Below, in pieces: positions 40,804 through 50,456 of a stretch of DNA of 64,000 nt. Origin of the DNA: Streptomyces cellostaticus (GTDB lineage: Bacteria; Actinomycetota; Actinomycetes; Streptomycetales; Streptomycetaceae); the NCBI RefSeq assembly GCF_001513965.1, contig NZ_KQ948018.1, forward strand, positions 327,109 through 391,108, in the 5' to 3' direction. The notes below the pieces were generated by a model. That model had not been told where the DNA came from and ran no database searches. It saw only the letters and a list, made by a program, of their open reading frames with translations. Both the position numbers and the translations under genes were made by a program. Position 1 is the stretch's first letter. Every line of letters begins with the position of its first letter.

Positions 40804-41649
40804 TTGACCTTGCCAGCAGCTCTGTTCGGTACCGCTGTGCGCATGCTGCGTACTGCGGCGGGACGGCGTGCGCTGCAACTGGCGCTGCTGGTCGGCGGGT
40901 TGTTCATGCTCGGGTTCCTCTGCGGGGAGCAGGCCCACGCGGCCGAGCGGAGCCCGGTGGCCCCGGTGCCTTCGGCGCGCCCGCAGGCCGGGCAGGAAAG
41001 CGCGGTACGAGGCGCCGCACGGGACGAGGTACGGGCCACCGCACCAGACGCGGTACGAACGGTCACCGAACGGGCTGTCACCCCCGTACGGGACGTCGTA
41101 CAGATGACCTCCCGGGCCCTCGACGAGACACGGGCCAAGGCGCCGGCGCTGCCCGCCGCCCCGTCCGTGCCCCTGCCGGAACTTCCCGAACTCCCCGAAG
41201 TCTCCGAGCTGCCCGTGCGTCCGCTGCCCGCGCCGGTCACCCCGGCACCCCGGCCGCACCGGCACACCGGCACGGCACCGACGGCGGGCAAGGGCGGCCA
41301 CAGCACCACCGGGGCCGGCACCGAGGCCCGTACCGCCGTGCCCGCACGGCCGCAGGCCCCCGCGTACGGACCGGACGCCACGCCCGTCGCCCCGCAGTCC
41401 TCGGCGCACGCCCCCGTCCACCGCGCCACCGCACCCGTCGGCGCACCGGCCCGGCCCGCGCCCACCGGCGACCCGGACGGCGTGCTCGGCAAGCAGGCGG
41501 CCGACGGCACCGCATCACGCCACGGTGACGCACACGCCGTGACCCTCGACGGCCGGGCGCCGCTGCGGCTCCTGCCCGGCACCGCCGCGCGCGTCGACGC
41601 GTCCGGACCCCTGGAACGGCACCGGGACATCCCGGTCTTCCCCGGCTAG
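40804..41649 (+). CDS. Secreted Pro/Ala-rich protein
   Basis: About 281 residues with a signal peptide (LQLALLVGGLFMLGFLCGEQAHA, cut after AHA near residue 46). The mature part is dominated by Ala, Pro, Val and Arg: an amphipathic stretch of repeats (ATAPDAVRTV, ERAVTPVRDVV), then PELPELPEVSELP and a long Pro/Ala-rich region. No domain is recognised. The start is TTG at 40804, 9 bases after GAGGAAG; ATG 40843 is an alternative that would shorten the signal region. It precedes the undecad-repeat protein gene in the same direction, and the similar composition suggests related envelope roles. Confidence 0.65.
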   Translation: MTLPAALFGTAVRMLRTAAGRRALQLALLVGGLFMLGFLCGEQAHAAERSPVAPVPSARPQAGQESAVRGAARDEVRATAPDAVRTVTERAVTPVRDVVQMTSRALDETRAKAPALPAAPSVPLPELPELPEVSELPVRPLPAPVTPAPRPHRHTGTAPTAGKGGHSTTGAGTEARTAVPARPQAPAYGPDATPVAPQSSAHAPVHRATAPVGAPARPAPTGDPDGVLGKQAADGTASRHGDAHAVTLDGRAPLRLLPGTAARVDASGPLERHRDIPVFPG

Positions 41650-41784
41650 GCAGCAGGCCCCCTCCCCGCCACGGACCTGTCGCGCGGGGGCGGAACAGGT
41701 CTGCCCGCCCCGCCGGATCCGCCGGCCTCTCCGGCGCTCTCCGGACGGAACCCCCTAGCTGTTTCCGAAGGACTTGACGCACAC

Positions 41785-43911
41785 ATGAACAAGAACATCC
41801 GCCGCTCGATCGTGATAGCCGCCGGTGTCACCGGCGCATGGGCGCTCGGCTCGGCCGCGGCCAGCGCTGACGAGCTGTCCACCCCGGTGGTCTCCGTACC
41901 CGACGCCGACAGCAGTACCGGCACCGTCGCCGGGACCGTCGGCGGCGTCCTCACCGACGTCCACGACACCGTCTCCGACCTCACCGGCACGGCCACCTCG
42001 GTCACCTCGACCGTCTCGGGCACGGCGGCCAAGGCGCAGCAGCAGACCCGGACCGTCACCGGCACGGCCGATCAGGCGCGCCGCTACGTCGACGCGAAGG
42101 TCCCGGCCGCCGCGAAGATCAGGGGCGGCCAGGCCATCAAGGGCGCCCGAGCCGCCCGTACGGCCCAGGCGCAGGCGGAGGCACACGCGCAGCAGGCGCA
42201 GACGGACGGCGCCCCGGTCCACGGCCGGACCACGGCCCAGGCCGCCGAGGCGGCCCACACGGTCTCTCACCTCTCCGCGCCGTCCCCCCAGGACGAGATC
42301 GACTACCTCTTCGGCCCCCTCTCCTCCTTCGCCCCCGAGGTGGAGGAGGCGCTGGCCGCCGCCCAGACCAAGCTCCAGGCCACCCAGTCGGCCGCGCGCC
42401 TGCGCGCCGAGGGGATCGAGGGCGCCGTACGGACGACGGCACAGCAGAGCGTGGCCGGGGCGCAGGGCCGGACCGCCGGTGCGGTCGCCCTCGCGGGCGG
42501 CGAGGCGGCACGGGCGACCGGCGCCGCCGAGGCCACCGTCGCCTCCGTGCCCGCGCACGTCACCCGCACGGCCGACGGCGTCGAGCAGCGAGTCGTCGGC
42601 ACGGTGCGGGCCGTCCCGGGCGCGGTCACGCCCGTCGTGGCCGAGACGACCGCCGCGGCCGTCCCGCCGGTGGCCTCCGCCGCCGTGACCGGCGTGCTGC
42701 CGGTCGCCGACGAGGCGGTCACGGGCGTGAAGCCCACTGCCGGTCACGCGGTCGCGGGCGCGTACGGCACTGCCTCGGCGGCGGTGGCGGGTGTGCATGG
42801 CACCGCTACGGGCGCGGTGGCGGGCGTCCAGCCGACCGCCGGGCACGCGGTCGAGGGTGTGTACGGCAGCGCCTCGGCGGCGGTGGGGACCGTCCAGGGG
42901 ACCGCCACGGGGACAGTGGCGGGTGTCCTGCCGACCGCCACCGACGCGGTCGCCGGTGTGTACGGCACTGCCTCGGCGGCGGTGGCGGGTGTGCACGGGA
43001 CCGTTACGGGTGCCGCGACCGGTGTGCACGGGACCGTTACCGGGACAGTGGCGGGCGTCCAGCCGACCGCCGGGCACGTGGTCGCGGGCGCGTACGGCAC
43101 CGCCTCTGCCGCGGTCGCGGGTGTGCATGGGACCGCCGCGGGTGCCGCGACCGGTGTGCACGGTGTTGCCATGGGTGCGGTGGGTGAGGTGCGCGGGGTG
43201 GCCGTCGGCGGGGTCGGTGACGTGGACGGGGTCGGCAGCGGTGTCCTCGCCGATGCGCTGCCGGTTGCCGGTGGGCTCCTTGCCGATGTGCCTCCGTACG
43301 CCACCGGGCTGGCCGGGCAGGTCGCCCACGACACCGCTGACGCCGTGCTGCCGCCGGTCGCCGGGACCGCCGTGCACGGGGTCGTGCCGGTCGCGGGGCA
43401 GGCCGTGGCGGATGCGGGGACGCTCGCGTACGGCGTGGTCGGCGACGTGCAGCCCTTCGCGGGCGGGGTCGCGGGCGCCGTACCGCCGCTCGCGCACGGG
43501 GTGACGGGGCAGACCGGTGCCTTCGCGCAGGGCGTGATCGGCCAGGTGCCGCCGTTCGCGGCCGGAGTCACCGGTGCCGTGCAGCCGGTCGTCGACACCG
43601 TGACCGGGACCGTGCGGCCGGTGGCCGACGGCGTGGGCGGCAGTGCGGCCGCGCTGGCGTACGGCGTGACCGGGGACGTGCAGCCCTTCGCGGGCGGGGT
43701 CGTCGGCGCGACCGGGCCGCTCACGCAGCAGGTCGGGCCCTTCGCGTACGACGTCGCCGCGACGGCCCGGGCGGCCGGCGGTCCGTCGGCCGGGCACGCC
43801 GTCGCCGGCGCCGAAGGGGTCGCCGGGTCCGTGACGCCCGGTTATGTCCAGGGGCTGACGTACGCGCACGGTGTGCAGGACGTGCAGCAGGGCATCCAGC
43901 AGCAGGGCTGA
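41785..43911 (+). CDS. Secreted protein made of 11-residue repeats
   Basis: A 708-residue protein. The signal peptide is residues 1-28 (RRSIVIAAGVTGAWALGSAAASA). The N-terminal 250 residues are Ala/Thr/Gln-rich. From about residue 276 an 11-residue period runs for at least 20 units (types SAAVAGVHGTA, TGAVAGVQPTA, GHAVAGAYGTA), and after a short break another run of about 11 units (VTGDVQPFAGG, VIGQVPPFAAG). Units are grouped in 33-residue blocks repeated at DNA level. Such periods in apolipoproteins, synucleins and LEA proteins give 11/3 amphipathic helices, but here there are many Gly and Pro residues and few charges. No sortase signal or transmembrane anchor is seen. Function is unknown; a surface or aerial-growth role is speculation. 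Confidence 0.75.
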   Translation: MNKNIRRSIVIAAGVTGAWALGSAAASADELSTPVVSVPDADSSTGTVAGTVGGVLTDVHDTVSDLTGTATSVTSTVSGTAAKAQQQTRTVTGTADQARRYVDAKVPAAAKIRGGQAIKGARAARTAQAQAEAHAQQAQTDGAPVHGRTTAQAAEAAHTVSHLSAPSPQDEIDYLFGPLSSFAPEVEEALAAAQTKLQATQSAARLRAEGIEGAVRTTAQQSVAGAQGRTAGAVALAGGEAARATGAAEATVASVPAHVTRTADGVEQRVVGTVRAVPGAVTPVVAETTAAAVPPVASAAVTGVLPVADEAVTGVKPTAGHAVAGAYGTASAAVAGVHGTATGAVAGVQPTAGHAVEGVYGSASAAVGTVQGTATGTVAGVLPTATDAVAGVYGTASAAVAGVHGTVTGAATGVHGTVTGTVAGVQPTAGHVVAGAYGTASAAVAGVHGTAAGAATGVHGVAMGAVGEVRGVAVGGVGDVDGVGSGVLADALPVAGGLLADVPPYATGLAGQVAHDTADAVLPPVAGTAVHGVVPVAGQAVADAGTLAYGVVGDVQPFAGGVAGAVPPLAHGVTGQTGAFAQGVIGQVPPFAAGVTGAVQPVVDTVTGTVRPVADGVGGSAAALAYGVTGDVQPFAGGVVGATGPLTQQVGPFAYDVAATARAAGGPSAGHAVAGAEGVAGSVTPGYVQGLTYAHGVQDVQQGIQQQG
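42610..43740 (+). repeat. 33-bp/99-bp tandem repeat region inside secreted protein gene
   Basis: The DNA follows the 33-bp (11-codon) unit and a higher-order 99-bp block, for example the near-identical stretches GGGCGTCCAGCCGACCGCCG at about 42828 and 43050. Such tracts can change length by recombination or slippage. Confidence 0.75.
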
Positions 43912-44331
43912 GCGCCCCGGACGGACTCCGCGGGGTGACCGACCCGAACGGCCGAATGCCATCGGCCCGTCCGGCCGGACCCCGCGGGAAAAGGGCGGGT
44001 GGTCCCCATTGGGGTGGGGACCAACCGCTCCGGGCTCTCAGGGCCCATCAGAGGCCTCACCGGGTCAACCCCAGCCCGGTGAGGCCTCGCACATCACCCA
44101 TACGTCGGCACGCCGTGCCAGCAATCCCGGCATCATGTGACAGGTATCACCGCTCAGGTGTGACCCTCGATTTAGGGGCCTCCTGCAAGCAGCGATAACC
44201 TGCGAGACGGACATGCCGCGCGCTCGGACACCGTGTGCGCATCCCTTGTGACACAGCGGACGTCACGTTGCCCTTCGCGGCACGCCCACGCATCCAACGA
44301 ACCGCGAGATCACTGATAGGGACGGAAGCGC
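43912..44331. other. Intergenic region with hairpins before sucC
   Basis: No gene is seen. TGGTCCCC/GGGGACCA hairpin at 44000-44023; strong 14-bp hairpin GAGGCCTCACCGGG / CCCGGTGAGGCCTC at 44051-44088 (likely terminator of the repeat-protein gene, no T-run); Crp-like box at 44136-44151; GTGAC-N9-GTCAC at 44249-44267. Confidence 0.55.
44136..44151. promoter_or_regulatory. Candidate Crp-type site upstream of sucC
   Basis: TGTGA-CAGGTA-TCACC fits the Crp pattern with one end mismatch and is 180 bp before the sucC start, in the likely promoter region. TAACCT near 44195 could be a -10. Confidence 0.4.
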
Positions 44332-45513
44332 GTGGACCTGTTCGAGTACCAGGCGAGGGACCTCTTCGCCAAGCACGATGTACCGGTGCTGGCCGGTGAA
44401 GTCATCGACACGCCTGAGGCGGCGCGCGAGATCACCGAGCGGCTGGGCGGCAAGTCCGTCGTCAAGGCGCAGGTGAAGGTCGGTGGTCGGGGCAAGGCCG
44501 GTGGCGTCAAGCTGGCCGCCTCCGCGGACGAGGCCGTCGCCCGCGCGACGGACATCCTCGGCATGGACATCAAGGGCCACACGGTCCACAAGGTCATGAT
44601 CGCCGAGACCGCTCCGGAGATCGTCGAGGAGTACTACGTCTCCTTCCTCCTCGACCGCGCCAACCGCACCTTCCTCTCCATCGCCTCCGTCGAGGGCGGC
44701 ATGGAGATCGAGGAGGTGGCGGCCACCCGTCCGGAGGCCGTCGCCAAGACCCCGATCAACCCGATCGACGGCGTGGACGAGGCCAAGGCCCGCGAGATCG
44801 TCGCGGCCGCCAAGTTCCCGGCCGAGGTCGCCGACAAGGTCGCCAACGTCCTCGTCAAGCTGTGGGACACCTTCATCAAGTCGGACGCCCTCCTGGTCGA
44901 GGTCAACCCGCTCGCGAAGGTCGCCTCCGGCGAGGTCATCGCCCTCGACGGCAAGGTGTCGCTGGACGAGAACGCCGAGTTCCGTCACCCCGAGTACGAG
45001 GAACTCCACGACAAGGACGCCGCCAACCCGCTCGAGGCGGCAGCCAAGGCGAAGGGCCTCAACTACGTCAAGCTCGAGGGCGAGGTCGGCATCATCGGCA
45101 ACGGCGCGGGCCTGGTCATGTCGACCCTGGACGTCGTCGCCTACGCCGGTGAGAACCACAAGGGCGTCAAGCCCGCCAACTTCCTCGACATCGGTGGCGG
45201 TGCCTCCGCCGAGGTCATGGCGAACGGCCTGGAGATCATCCTCGGCGACCCGGACGTCAAGTCCGTCTTCGTCAACGTCTTCGGCGGCATCACCGCGTGC
45301 GACGCGGTCGCCAACGGCATCGTGCAGGCCCTGGAGCTCCTGGAGTCCAAGGGCGAAGAGGTCACCAAGCCGCTGGTCGTGCGTCTGGACGGCAACAACG
45401 CCGAGCTCGGTCGCAAGATCCTTGACGACCGCAACCACCCGCTCGTGCAGCGCGTGGACACCATGGACGGCGCGGCCGACAAGGCCGCCGAGCTGGCTGC
45501 TGCCGCGAAGTAA
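44332..45513 (+). CDS. sucC: Succinyl-CoA synthetase beta subunit (ADP-forming)
   Basis: A 393-residue TCA-cycle enzyme subunit. The ATP-grasp domain has [20 protein letters not shown] (residues about 43-62), and the C-terminal ligase domain has [10 protein letters not shown] and [18 protein letters not shown]. With SucD it converts succinyl-CoA, ADP and phosphate to succinate, CoA and ATP. It starts at GTG 44332, preceded by GGACGGAAGC, and is 21 bp before sucD, forming an operon. Length is typical. Confidence 0.97.
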   Translation: MDLFEYQARDLFAKHDVPVLAGEVIDTPEAAREITERLGGKSVVKAQVKVGGRGKAGGVKLAASADEAVARATDILGMDIKGHTVHKVMIAETAPEIVEEYYVSFLLDRANRTFLSIASVEGGMEIEEVAATRPEAVAKTPINPIDGVDEAKAREIVAAAKFPAEVADKVANVLVKLWDTFIKSDALLVEVNPLAKVASGEVIALDGKVSLDENAEFRHPEYEELHDKDAANPLEAAAKAKGLNYVKLEGEVGIIGNGAGLVMSTLDVVAYAGENHKGVKPANFLDIGGGASAEVMANGLEIILGDPDVKSVFVNVFGGITACDAVANGIVQALELLESKGEEVTKPLVVRLDGNNAELGRKILDDRNHPLVQRVDTMDGAADKAAELAAAAK

Positions 45514-45534
45514 GGGACGAGGTCACACACAACC

Positions 45535-46419
45535 ATGGCTATCTTCCTCACCAAGGAATCCAAGGTCATCGTCCAGGGCATGACCGGCTCCGAGGGCCAG
45601 AAGCACACCAAGCGCATGCTGGCTTCCGGCACGAACATCGTCGGTGGCGTGAACCCGCGCAAGGCGGGCCAGAGCGTCGACTTCGACGGCACCGAGATCC
45701 CGGTGTTCGGCTCGGTGGCCGAGGCCATCGAGAAGACCGGCGCCGACGTCACGGTCATCTTCGTCCCGGAGAAGTTCACCAAGGACGCGGTCGTCGAGGC
45801 CATCGACGCCGAGATCCCGCTCGCGGTCGTCATCACCGAGGGCATCGCGGTGCACGACACGGCCGCCTTCTGGGCCCACGCGGGCAAGAAGGGCAACAAG
45901 ACCCGCATCATCGGCCCGAACTGCCCCGGCCTGATCACCCCGGGTCAGTCGAACGCCGGCATCATCCCGGCCGACATCACCAAGCCGGGCCGCATCGGTC
46001 TGGTCTCGAAGTCCGGCACGCTGACGTACCAGATGATGTACGAGCTGCGGGACATCGGCTTCTCGTCCTGCGTCGGCATCGGCGGTGACCCGATCATCGG
46101 CACCACCCACATCGACGCGCTGAAGGCGTTCCAGGACGACCCCGACACCGACCTGATCGTCATGATCGGTGAAATCGGCGGCGACGCCGAGGAGCGGGCC
46201 GCGGCCTTCATCAAGGAGAACGTGACCAAGCCGGTCGTCGGCTACGTCGCGGGCTTCACCGCGCCCGAGGGCAAGACGATGGGCCACGCCGGTGCCATCG
46301 TGTCCGGCTCGTCCGGTACCGCCCAGGCGAAGAAGGAGGCCCTAGAGGCCGCCGGTGTCAAGGTCGGCAAGACGCCGACCGAGACGGCGAAGCTGGCGCG
46401 CGAGCTGCTGGCCGGCTGA
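45535..46419 (+). CDS. sucD: Succinyl-CoA synthetase alpha subunit
   Basis: A 294-residue subunit with the CoA-binding domain ([29 protein letters not shown]) and the phosphohistidine loop [10 protein letters not shown], giving the active-site H251. [13 protein letters not shown] and the ligase motif [13 protein letters not shown] are also present. It is co-transcribed with sucC and ends in a strong hairpin terminator 18 bp downstream. Confidence 0.97.
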   Translation: MAIFLTKESKVIVQGMTGSEGQKHTKRMLASGTNIVGGVNPRKAGQSVDFDGTEIPVFGSVAEAIEKTGADVTVIFVPEKFTKDAVVEAIDAEIPLAVVITEGIAVHDTAAFWAHAGKKGNKTRIIGPNCPGLITPGQSNAGIIPADITKPGRIGLVSKSGTLTYQMMYELRDIGFSSCVGIGGDPIIGTTHIDALKAFQDDPDTDLIVMIGEIGGDAEERAAAFIKENVTKPVVGYVAGFTAPEGKTMGHAGAIVSGSSGTAQAKKEALEAAGVKVGKTPTETAKLARELLAG

Positions 46420-46436
46420 AGTCACTCCAGCTGATT

Positions 46437-46482
46437 CCGGTGGGCCCGTTCCCCTGCGTGGGGGCGGGCCCACCGGCGTTTC
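46437..46482 (+). terminator. Terminator after sucCD
   Basis: A 12-bp stem CCGGTGGGCCCG (46437-46448) / CGGGCCCACCGG (46465-46476), with an inner CCCC/GGGG pair, followed by CGTTTCC. Confidence 0.7.
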
Positions 46483-46502
46483 CGCCGGCCACGCCGGTGG
46501 GC

Positions 46503-46580
46503 CAAAGGGGCGCGGGGAACTGGGGGAACTGCGTGACCAGCCACCACGCACCCGCAGCGCAACAGCCCGCAGCTGAGCGG
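46503..46580. repeat. Streptomyces dispersed GGGGCGCGGGGAACTG element
   Basis: AAAGGGGCGCGGGGAACTG, then GGGGAACTGCGTGACCAGCC and CACGCACCCGCAGC, resemble a highly repeated Streptomyces intergenic sequence (from memory). The GGGGAACTG word is duplicated within this copy. Confidence 0.5.
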
Positions 46581-46587
46581 CGGCGCG

Positions 46588-47439
46588 TCAGCGGGCCGTC
46601 GGCACCACGCGTTCCGGGCCGTTTGCCGCCTCTCGGTGGAGTCTTGTGCGCAGGGCCAGCTGCTCCCGGGACAAGGGGCCCATGACTGCCGGTGGGGGGA
46701 CCCCCTGTACTGCCTGGGCCGGGGCGATGGGGGGCTCGTAGCGGGTCGGGGCCGTTCGTAGCGTGAGCGTCGTCGCGCCGATGATCGCGACCGTGAAGGC
46801 GATGGCCGCCCGGGTCCAGAAAAGGCTCCGGCGCTCGCCGCAGGTCCGCACCGTCGGCGGCCTGGCCGCGCGCAGGTGCTCCGTGGCGGCCAGTTCCGCG
46901 AGCCGGCGGTGCAGCGCGGCCGGATCGGCCAGCTCCGGTACCTGGGCGGCCACGGCAGCGCGCGCATGGGTCAGACGGTTCGCCGCCGCCGGGGTGCTCG
47001 CCTCCGTCTCCGCCGCCGTCTCCGGCAGGTCGAGGCCGACGCCGTCGTAGAGCACGAGTGTGCGCCGGTACGAGGGCGGGAGGTCCAGCAGGGCGTGCAG
47101 CAGCGCGCGGTCGGCGGGATCGGCGGGCGGGGGCTCCGGGGACCGGTGGCGCGGGCGGAATCGGTGCCAGGGGGAGAGGGCGCACTCGTACGCCATCGAC
47201 CGCACCCACCCGGCCGGGTCCCGGTCCCGGGCCACCTCGGGCCAGCGCTGCCAGGCGAGTTGGAAGGCCTGCTCCACCGCCTCCCGGGCCAGCTCCCGGC
47301 GCCCGGTGAGCAGATAGGTCTGGCGTACGAGGGCGGGGGCGCAGAACGCGTACAGCGCGTCGAAGGCCTGAGCGGGTGTCAGGGCATACGCCTCCTGAGT
47401 CTGCGTCAGCGACCGGGACTCGGCAGGGCTCTCCGTCAC
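46588..47439 (-). CDS. Sigma-70-like protein with C-terminal membrane helix
   Basis: About 283 residues. Residues 20-90 resemble sigma-70 region 2 (FDALYAFCAPALVRQTYLLTG, AVEQAFQLAWQRWPEV, DPAGWVRSMAYECAL). A region 4-like block follows (LHALLDLPPSYRRTLVLYDG, VGLDLPETAAETEASTPAAA). After about residue 205 there is a single membrane helix (RAAIAFTVAIIGATTLTL) and a short outer tail. A sigma-like protein tethered to the membrane is unusual and may be held inactive or act as a degenerate regulator. The GTG at 47439 follows GGGGTGGTGTCCT. Its promoter region has the palindrome TTCGTACGAA and a very AT-rich stretch. Confidence 0.72.
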   Translation of the reverse strand: MTESPAESRSLTQTQEAYALTPAQAFDALYAFCAPALVRQTYLLTGRRELAREAVEQAFQLAWQRWPEVARDRDPAGWVRSMAYECALSPWHRFRPRHRSPEPPPADPADRALLHALLDLPPSYRRTLVLYDGVGLDLPETAAETEASTPAAANRLTHARAAVAAQVPELADPAALHRRLAELAATEHLRAARPPTVRTCGERRSLFWTRAAIAFTVAIIGATTLTLRTAPTRYEPPIAPAQAVQGVPPPAVMGPLSREQLALRTRLHREAANGPERVVPTAR

Positions 47440-47452
47440 AGGACACCACCCC

Positions 47453-47462
47453 TTCGTACGAA
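47453..47462. promoter_or_regulatory. TTCGTACGAA palindrome in divergent promoter region
   Basis: A perfect 10-bp palindrome upstream of the sigma-like gene, next to an AT-rich stretch ACATAAACATATATT (47468-47482) unlike the rest of the window. The same core lies in the purN leader (50395-50408). Confidence 0.4.
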
Positions 47463-47538
47463 AAAGTACATAAACATATATTGAGCGACACATCGGAGGT
47501 TCGCCCGTTACGCCGGGAAAGCGCGTGTCGTTGGGAGC

Positions 47539-49311
47539 ATGGCGGACGTGACCCTGATGACCGCTCGCCGACCGTTGTTGCCGCTCCTGCTCCTGCGGAT
47601 GCGCAACCGTTCGCCCGGGCTGGGTGAGAGCCTCCTGGGCGGCGCGGTCGCCGCCGGGCTCGGACTCGGCTCGCTCGCCGTGCTCGTCCTGGGGCTGTGG
47701 ATCAGCTCGCCGTACCCCGACAGCGGGCCGGGCGGCGCGCTGCACATCGCCGCCGCGCTGTGGCTGCTGGCGCACGGGGTCGAACTGGCCCGCACCGACA
47801 CGCTCTCCGGCGCGCCCCAGCCGATGGGCGTGACCCCGCTGCTGCTCCTCGCGCTGCCCGTGTGGCTGCTGTACCGGGCGGCGCGGGAGGCGACGGACGT
47901 GTCCGCCGAGCCGGACGGCCCGCCGCCGGTTCCGGCCGGTACGGCGTGGACGGGGGTCGTGCTCGGCTATCTGATGGTCGGCGGCGCGGCCGCGCTGTAC
48001 TGCTCGGGCAGCGAACTGCGGCCCGAGTGGGGCTGGGTGACGGTGTGCCTGCCGCTGGTCGCCGCGAGCGCGGCGGCGGCCGGGGTCTGGTCGGCGTACG
48101 GCTGTCCGAGTGATCCGGTGCTCAGCCTGCTGCTGGTGCTGCCGGAGCCGGTGCGGCGGCTGCTGTCCGGGGCGGACGCGCGGGTGCGGCTGGGTACGGC
48201 CGTACGGGCCGCGGGCGCCGGGACGACGGTGCTCTTCGGGGGCGGGGCGCTGTTGCTGGGGGCGTCACTGGTGCTGCACGGCGAGGCGGCGCGGGCGTCC
48301 TTCGTGCAGCTGACCGAGGGCTGGACCGGACGGTTCGCGGTCCTGCTCCTCGGGGCCGCGTTGATCCCCAACGGGGCGGTGTGGTCGGCGTCCTACGCCC
48401 TCGGTCCCGGCTTCGTCCTCGGCGCCGGACACCTGGTGTACCCCTTCGCCTCCGACCCCGCCCCGCTGCTGCCGCCGTTCCCGCTGCTCGCGGCGGTACC
48501 GGACGCGGGCGCCGGGACGCCGCTGAACTGGGCGGCGGGACTGGTGCCGGTGGCGGCCGGGGTGACGGTCGCGTGGTTCGTGGCACGGGCGGCCGTGGCG
48601 CGCGGGGGTCAGGCGGAGGGGGAAGGGGCGGAGCCGGGGCAGCCGTCGATGCGCTGGTCGGCCGGGCGGACCGCCGGGGTGCTGGTGCTGGCGGGGCTGG
48701 TGTGCGCGGTGGTCTTCGCCCTCCTCGCCGGGCTGTCCGGCGGCCCACTGGGCGTGGCCGCGCTGGCCGGCTTCGGCCCGGTGTGGTGGCAGAGCGGGGG
48801 AGCGGCCGGGCTCTGGATCGTGGTGACGGGGCTGCCGGTGGTGCTGGTGGTACGGGCGTGGCGGATGCGGAGTCGGGGGGCGCGGGGCGCGATCCCGGGG
48901 CAGGGGACGGAGAGCGCGAGAGAGGCGGCGAAGGAGGCCGAGGGGGAGACCGCGAAGGACGCCGGGCAGGAGTCGGCGAAGGACACCCGGGGCACGTCGG
49001 GCAAGGCGGCGAAGGGCGCGTCGAGAAAGGCTGCGAAGGACCAGGCCCACCCGGAGCCGGCGGTCACCGCCACCGAGCCGGACGAGGCCGAGCTGTACGA
49101 CTTTCTGCCCGCCGACGACCCGTTCGCCTCGCCCTGGCCCGACGACCTCGGAGCCGGACGATGCGCCCCCGCCGACCGGCCACCCTTGCCGGAGCCGTCA
49201 CGCCCCACGGACCCCACGGACGGCACGCACCCCACGGACACGCCTCACCCGCCCGCCGAGCCACCCGTCCCACCCGACGCATCCGACTCACCGGGCACCG
49301 ACACGGTCTAG
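47539..49311 (+). CDS. perM: PerM-like polytopic membrane protein (DUF6350)
   Basis: A 590-residue protein with about ten membrane helices in the first 440 residues (for example [57 protein letters not shown]). The C-terminal tail of about 150 residues is charged, with Lys/Glu/Ala repeats ([19 protein letters not shown]) and Pro/Thr. Adjacency to purN-purH matches M. tuberculosis PerM (Rv0955), linked to cell division and persistence. The start is the ATG at 47539, divergent from the sigma-like gene. The name follows family and synteny; the activity is not known in Streptomyces. Confidence 0.75.
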   Translation: MADVTLMTARRPLLPLLLLRMRNRSPGLGESLLGGAVAAGLGLGSLAVLVLGLWISSPYPDSGPGGALHIAAALWLLAHGVELARTDTLSGAPQPMGVTPLLLLALPVWLLYRAAREATDVSAEPDGPPPVPAGTAWTGVVLGYLMVGGAAALYCSGSELRPEWGWVTVCLPLVAASAAAAGVWSAYGCPSDPVLSLLLVLPEPVRRLLSGADARVRLGTAVRAAGAGTTVLFGGGALLLGASLVLHGEAARASFVQLTEGWTGRFAVLLLGAALIPNGAVWSASYALGPGFVLGAGHLVYPFASDPAPLLPPFPLLAAVPDAGAGTPLNWAAGLVPVAAGVTVAWFVARAAVARGGQAEGEGAEPGQPSMRWSAGRTAGVLVLAGLVCAVVFALLAGLSGGPLGVAALAGFGPVWWQSGGAAGLWIVVTGLPVVLVVRAWRMRSRGARGAIPGQGTESAREAAKEAEGETAKDAGQESAKDTRGTSGKAAKGASRKAAKDQAHPEPAVTATEPDEAELYDFLPADDPFASPWPDDLGAGRCAPADRPPLPEPSRPTDPTDGTHPTDTPHPPAEPPVPPDASDSPGTDTV

Positions 49312-49390
49312 GGGCGCTCTGCCTGAACCTCGATCACGGACGCGAAGAATGACCAAGGCCGTGCTCGGCAGCTGATCCGGACGAAAGCGT

Positions 49391-50173
49391 CTAGCTGTTC
49401 TCGACCCCCAGCACGCCCCGCAACTCCTTCGGCAGAAGCTGGTCGCAGGACTGTTTGGCCTCGTGGGTCAGGGCGTCGCTGACGCAGGTGTAGTAGTCGC
49501 GGTAGACGAACTGCACGGTGAAGCTCGTACCCACCAGGACCAGGGCCAGGGACGCAGTGACCAGGCCGCCGATCGCCGCCGTGACCTGCGGACGGGCGCC
49601 CGCGGGGGCGGCGGGAGCGTCCGGGCCCGGGGTGCGGGGCTTGGCGCGCAGGGCGCTGATGCCCCAGTACAGGGCCAGCGAGCCCAGCAGCAGGGCCACG
49701 TACGGCCAGCTGAACAGGACGAAGAAGACGGCCCACATACCGGAGAGAAGCGCATAGCGGGCGCGGCGCTGGGCCGGGTCCGTCGGGTCCCAGCGCATGC
49801 CGGGCCCGGTCGGGCCGCCCGGGCCCTCGGGGCCGCCGCCGGGGCGTTCGCCGAAGCCGCCGGGGGAGCGGCCGGGCTGGTGGTCGCTCCACTGGTTGCC
49901 CCAGGGGGAGCCGCCTCCCGAGCCGCCCGCCGGGCCGGAGCCCGGGGATCCCTTGGGGTGGCGGGGCTGCCACGGCCGGTCGGGGGCACCCTCCGGCGGC
50001 GGCGCGAACGGGTTGTCGTCCTGCTGCTCACCGCCGCGCCCGTCGCCGTCCCGCGTGCCCGTGGGTGCCTCGGGCGGCGAGGCCGGCCGCTCCCGCAGCA
50101 GCACGGCGCCACGCTCGCCTCCCTGGGCCGGGCGCGGGGGGAACGTGAGGAGTCGCAGGCTGCGATCGGGCAT
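49391..50173 (-). CDS. Membrane protein with Pro/Gly-rich N-terminus
   Basis: A 260-residue protein. The first 120 residues are disordered (Gly, Pro, Asp, Arg). Two close helices follow ([31 protein letters not shown] region, about 135-165), then a third ([19 protein letters not shown], about 195-213). The tail outside or inside contains two cysteines ([15 protein letters not shown]) that could form a disulfide. It looks like a DUF4190-type protein. Start ATG 50173 with GGGGAAG upstream. It is divergent from purN. Confidence 0.68.
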   Translation of the reverse strand: MPDRSLRLLTFPPRPAQGGERGAVLLRERPASPPEAPTGTRDGDGRGGEQQDDNPFAPPPEGAPDRPWQPRHPKGSPGSGPAGGSGGGSPWGNQWSDHQPGRSPGGFGERPGGGPEGPGGPTGPGMRWDPTDPAQRRARYALLSGMWAVFFVLFSWPYVALLLGSLALYWGISALRAKPRTPGPDAPAAPAGARPQVTAAIGGLVTASLALVLVGTSFTVQFVYRDYYTCVSDALTHEAKQSCDQLLPKELRGVLGVENS

Positions 50174-50343
50174 CAAAAGAGCGTCTTCCCCTAGGTGAGT
50201 ACGGCAGTCCGACGAGAGCTTCCACCCCGTGAACGCACCGCACGACGACCGCGTTCCCGAGGCTGCTCGTTCTCGATTCCTCCCGAACGCTACCTTCCGG
50301 CCAAGCACCCGTCCCGTGGGGGCCTTCCGGAGTGCCGGTATCG

Positions 50344-50371
50344 TTGCTGGCGGTCGGCCGCTTCGTAGACT
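50344..50371 (+). promoter_or_regulatory. Promoter of purN-purH
   Basis: TTGCTG (50344-50349), a 16-bp spacer and TAGACT (50366-50371). Transcription would start near 50378, giving a leader of about 79 nt. Confidence 0.5.
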
Positions 50372-50394
50372 TCCCCGTATCCCGGGGCGCGATG

Positions 50395-50408
50395 CATTCG
50401 TACGAATG
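50395..50408. promoter_or_regulatory. 14-bp palindrome in purN leader
   Basis: CATTCGTACGAATG is a perfect palindrome about 18 bp after the predicted start of transcription. It contains the TTCGTACGAA core also present at 47453. An operator is likely; the regulator is unknown. Confidence 0.45.
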
Positions 50409-50456
50409 TACAAAGCGTCGGCCGGACACACCGCCGTCCCGAGAAAGGGCCTCACC

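Noticed and set aside
43912..44331. tRNA or other stable RNA gene before sucC
   Set aside because: No T-loop GTTCRANNC pattern or cloverleaf pairing was found; the hairpins look like terminators.
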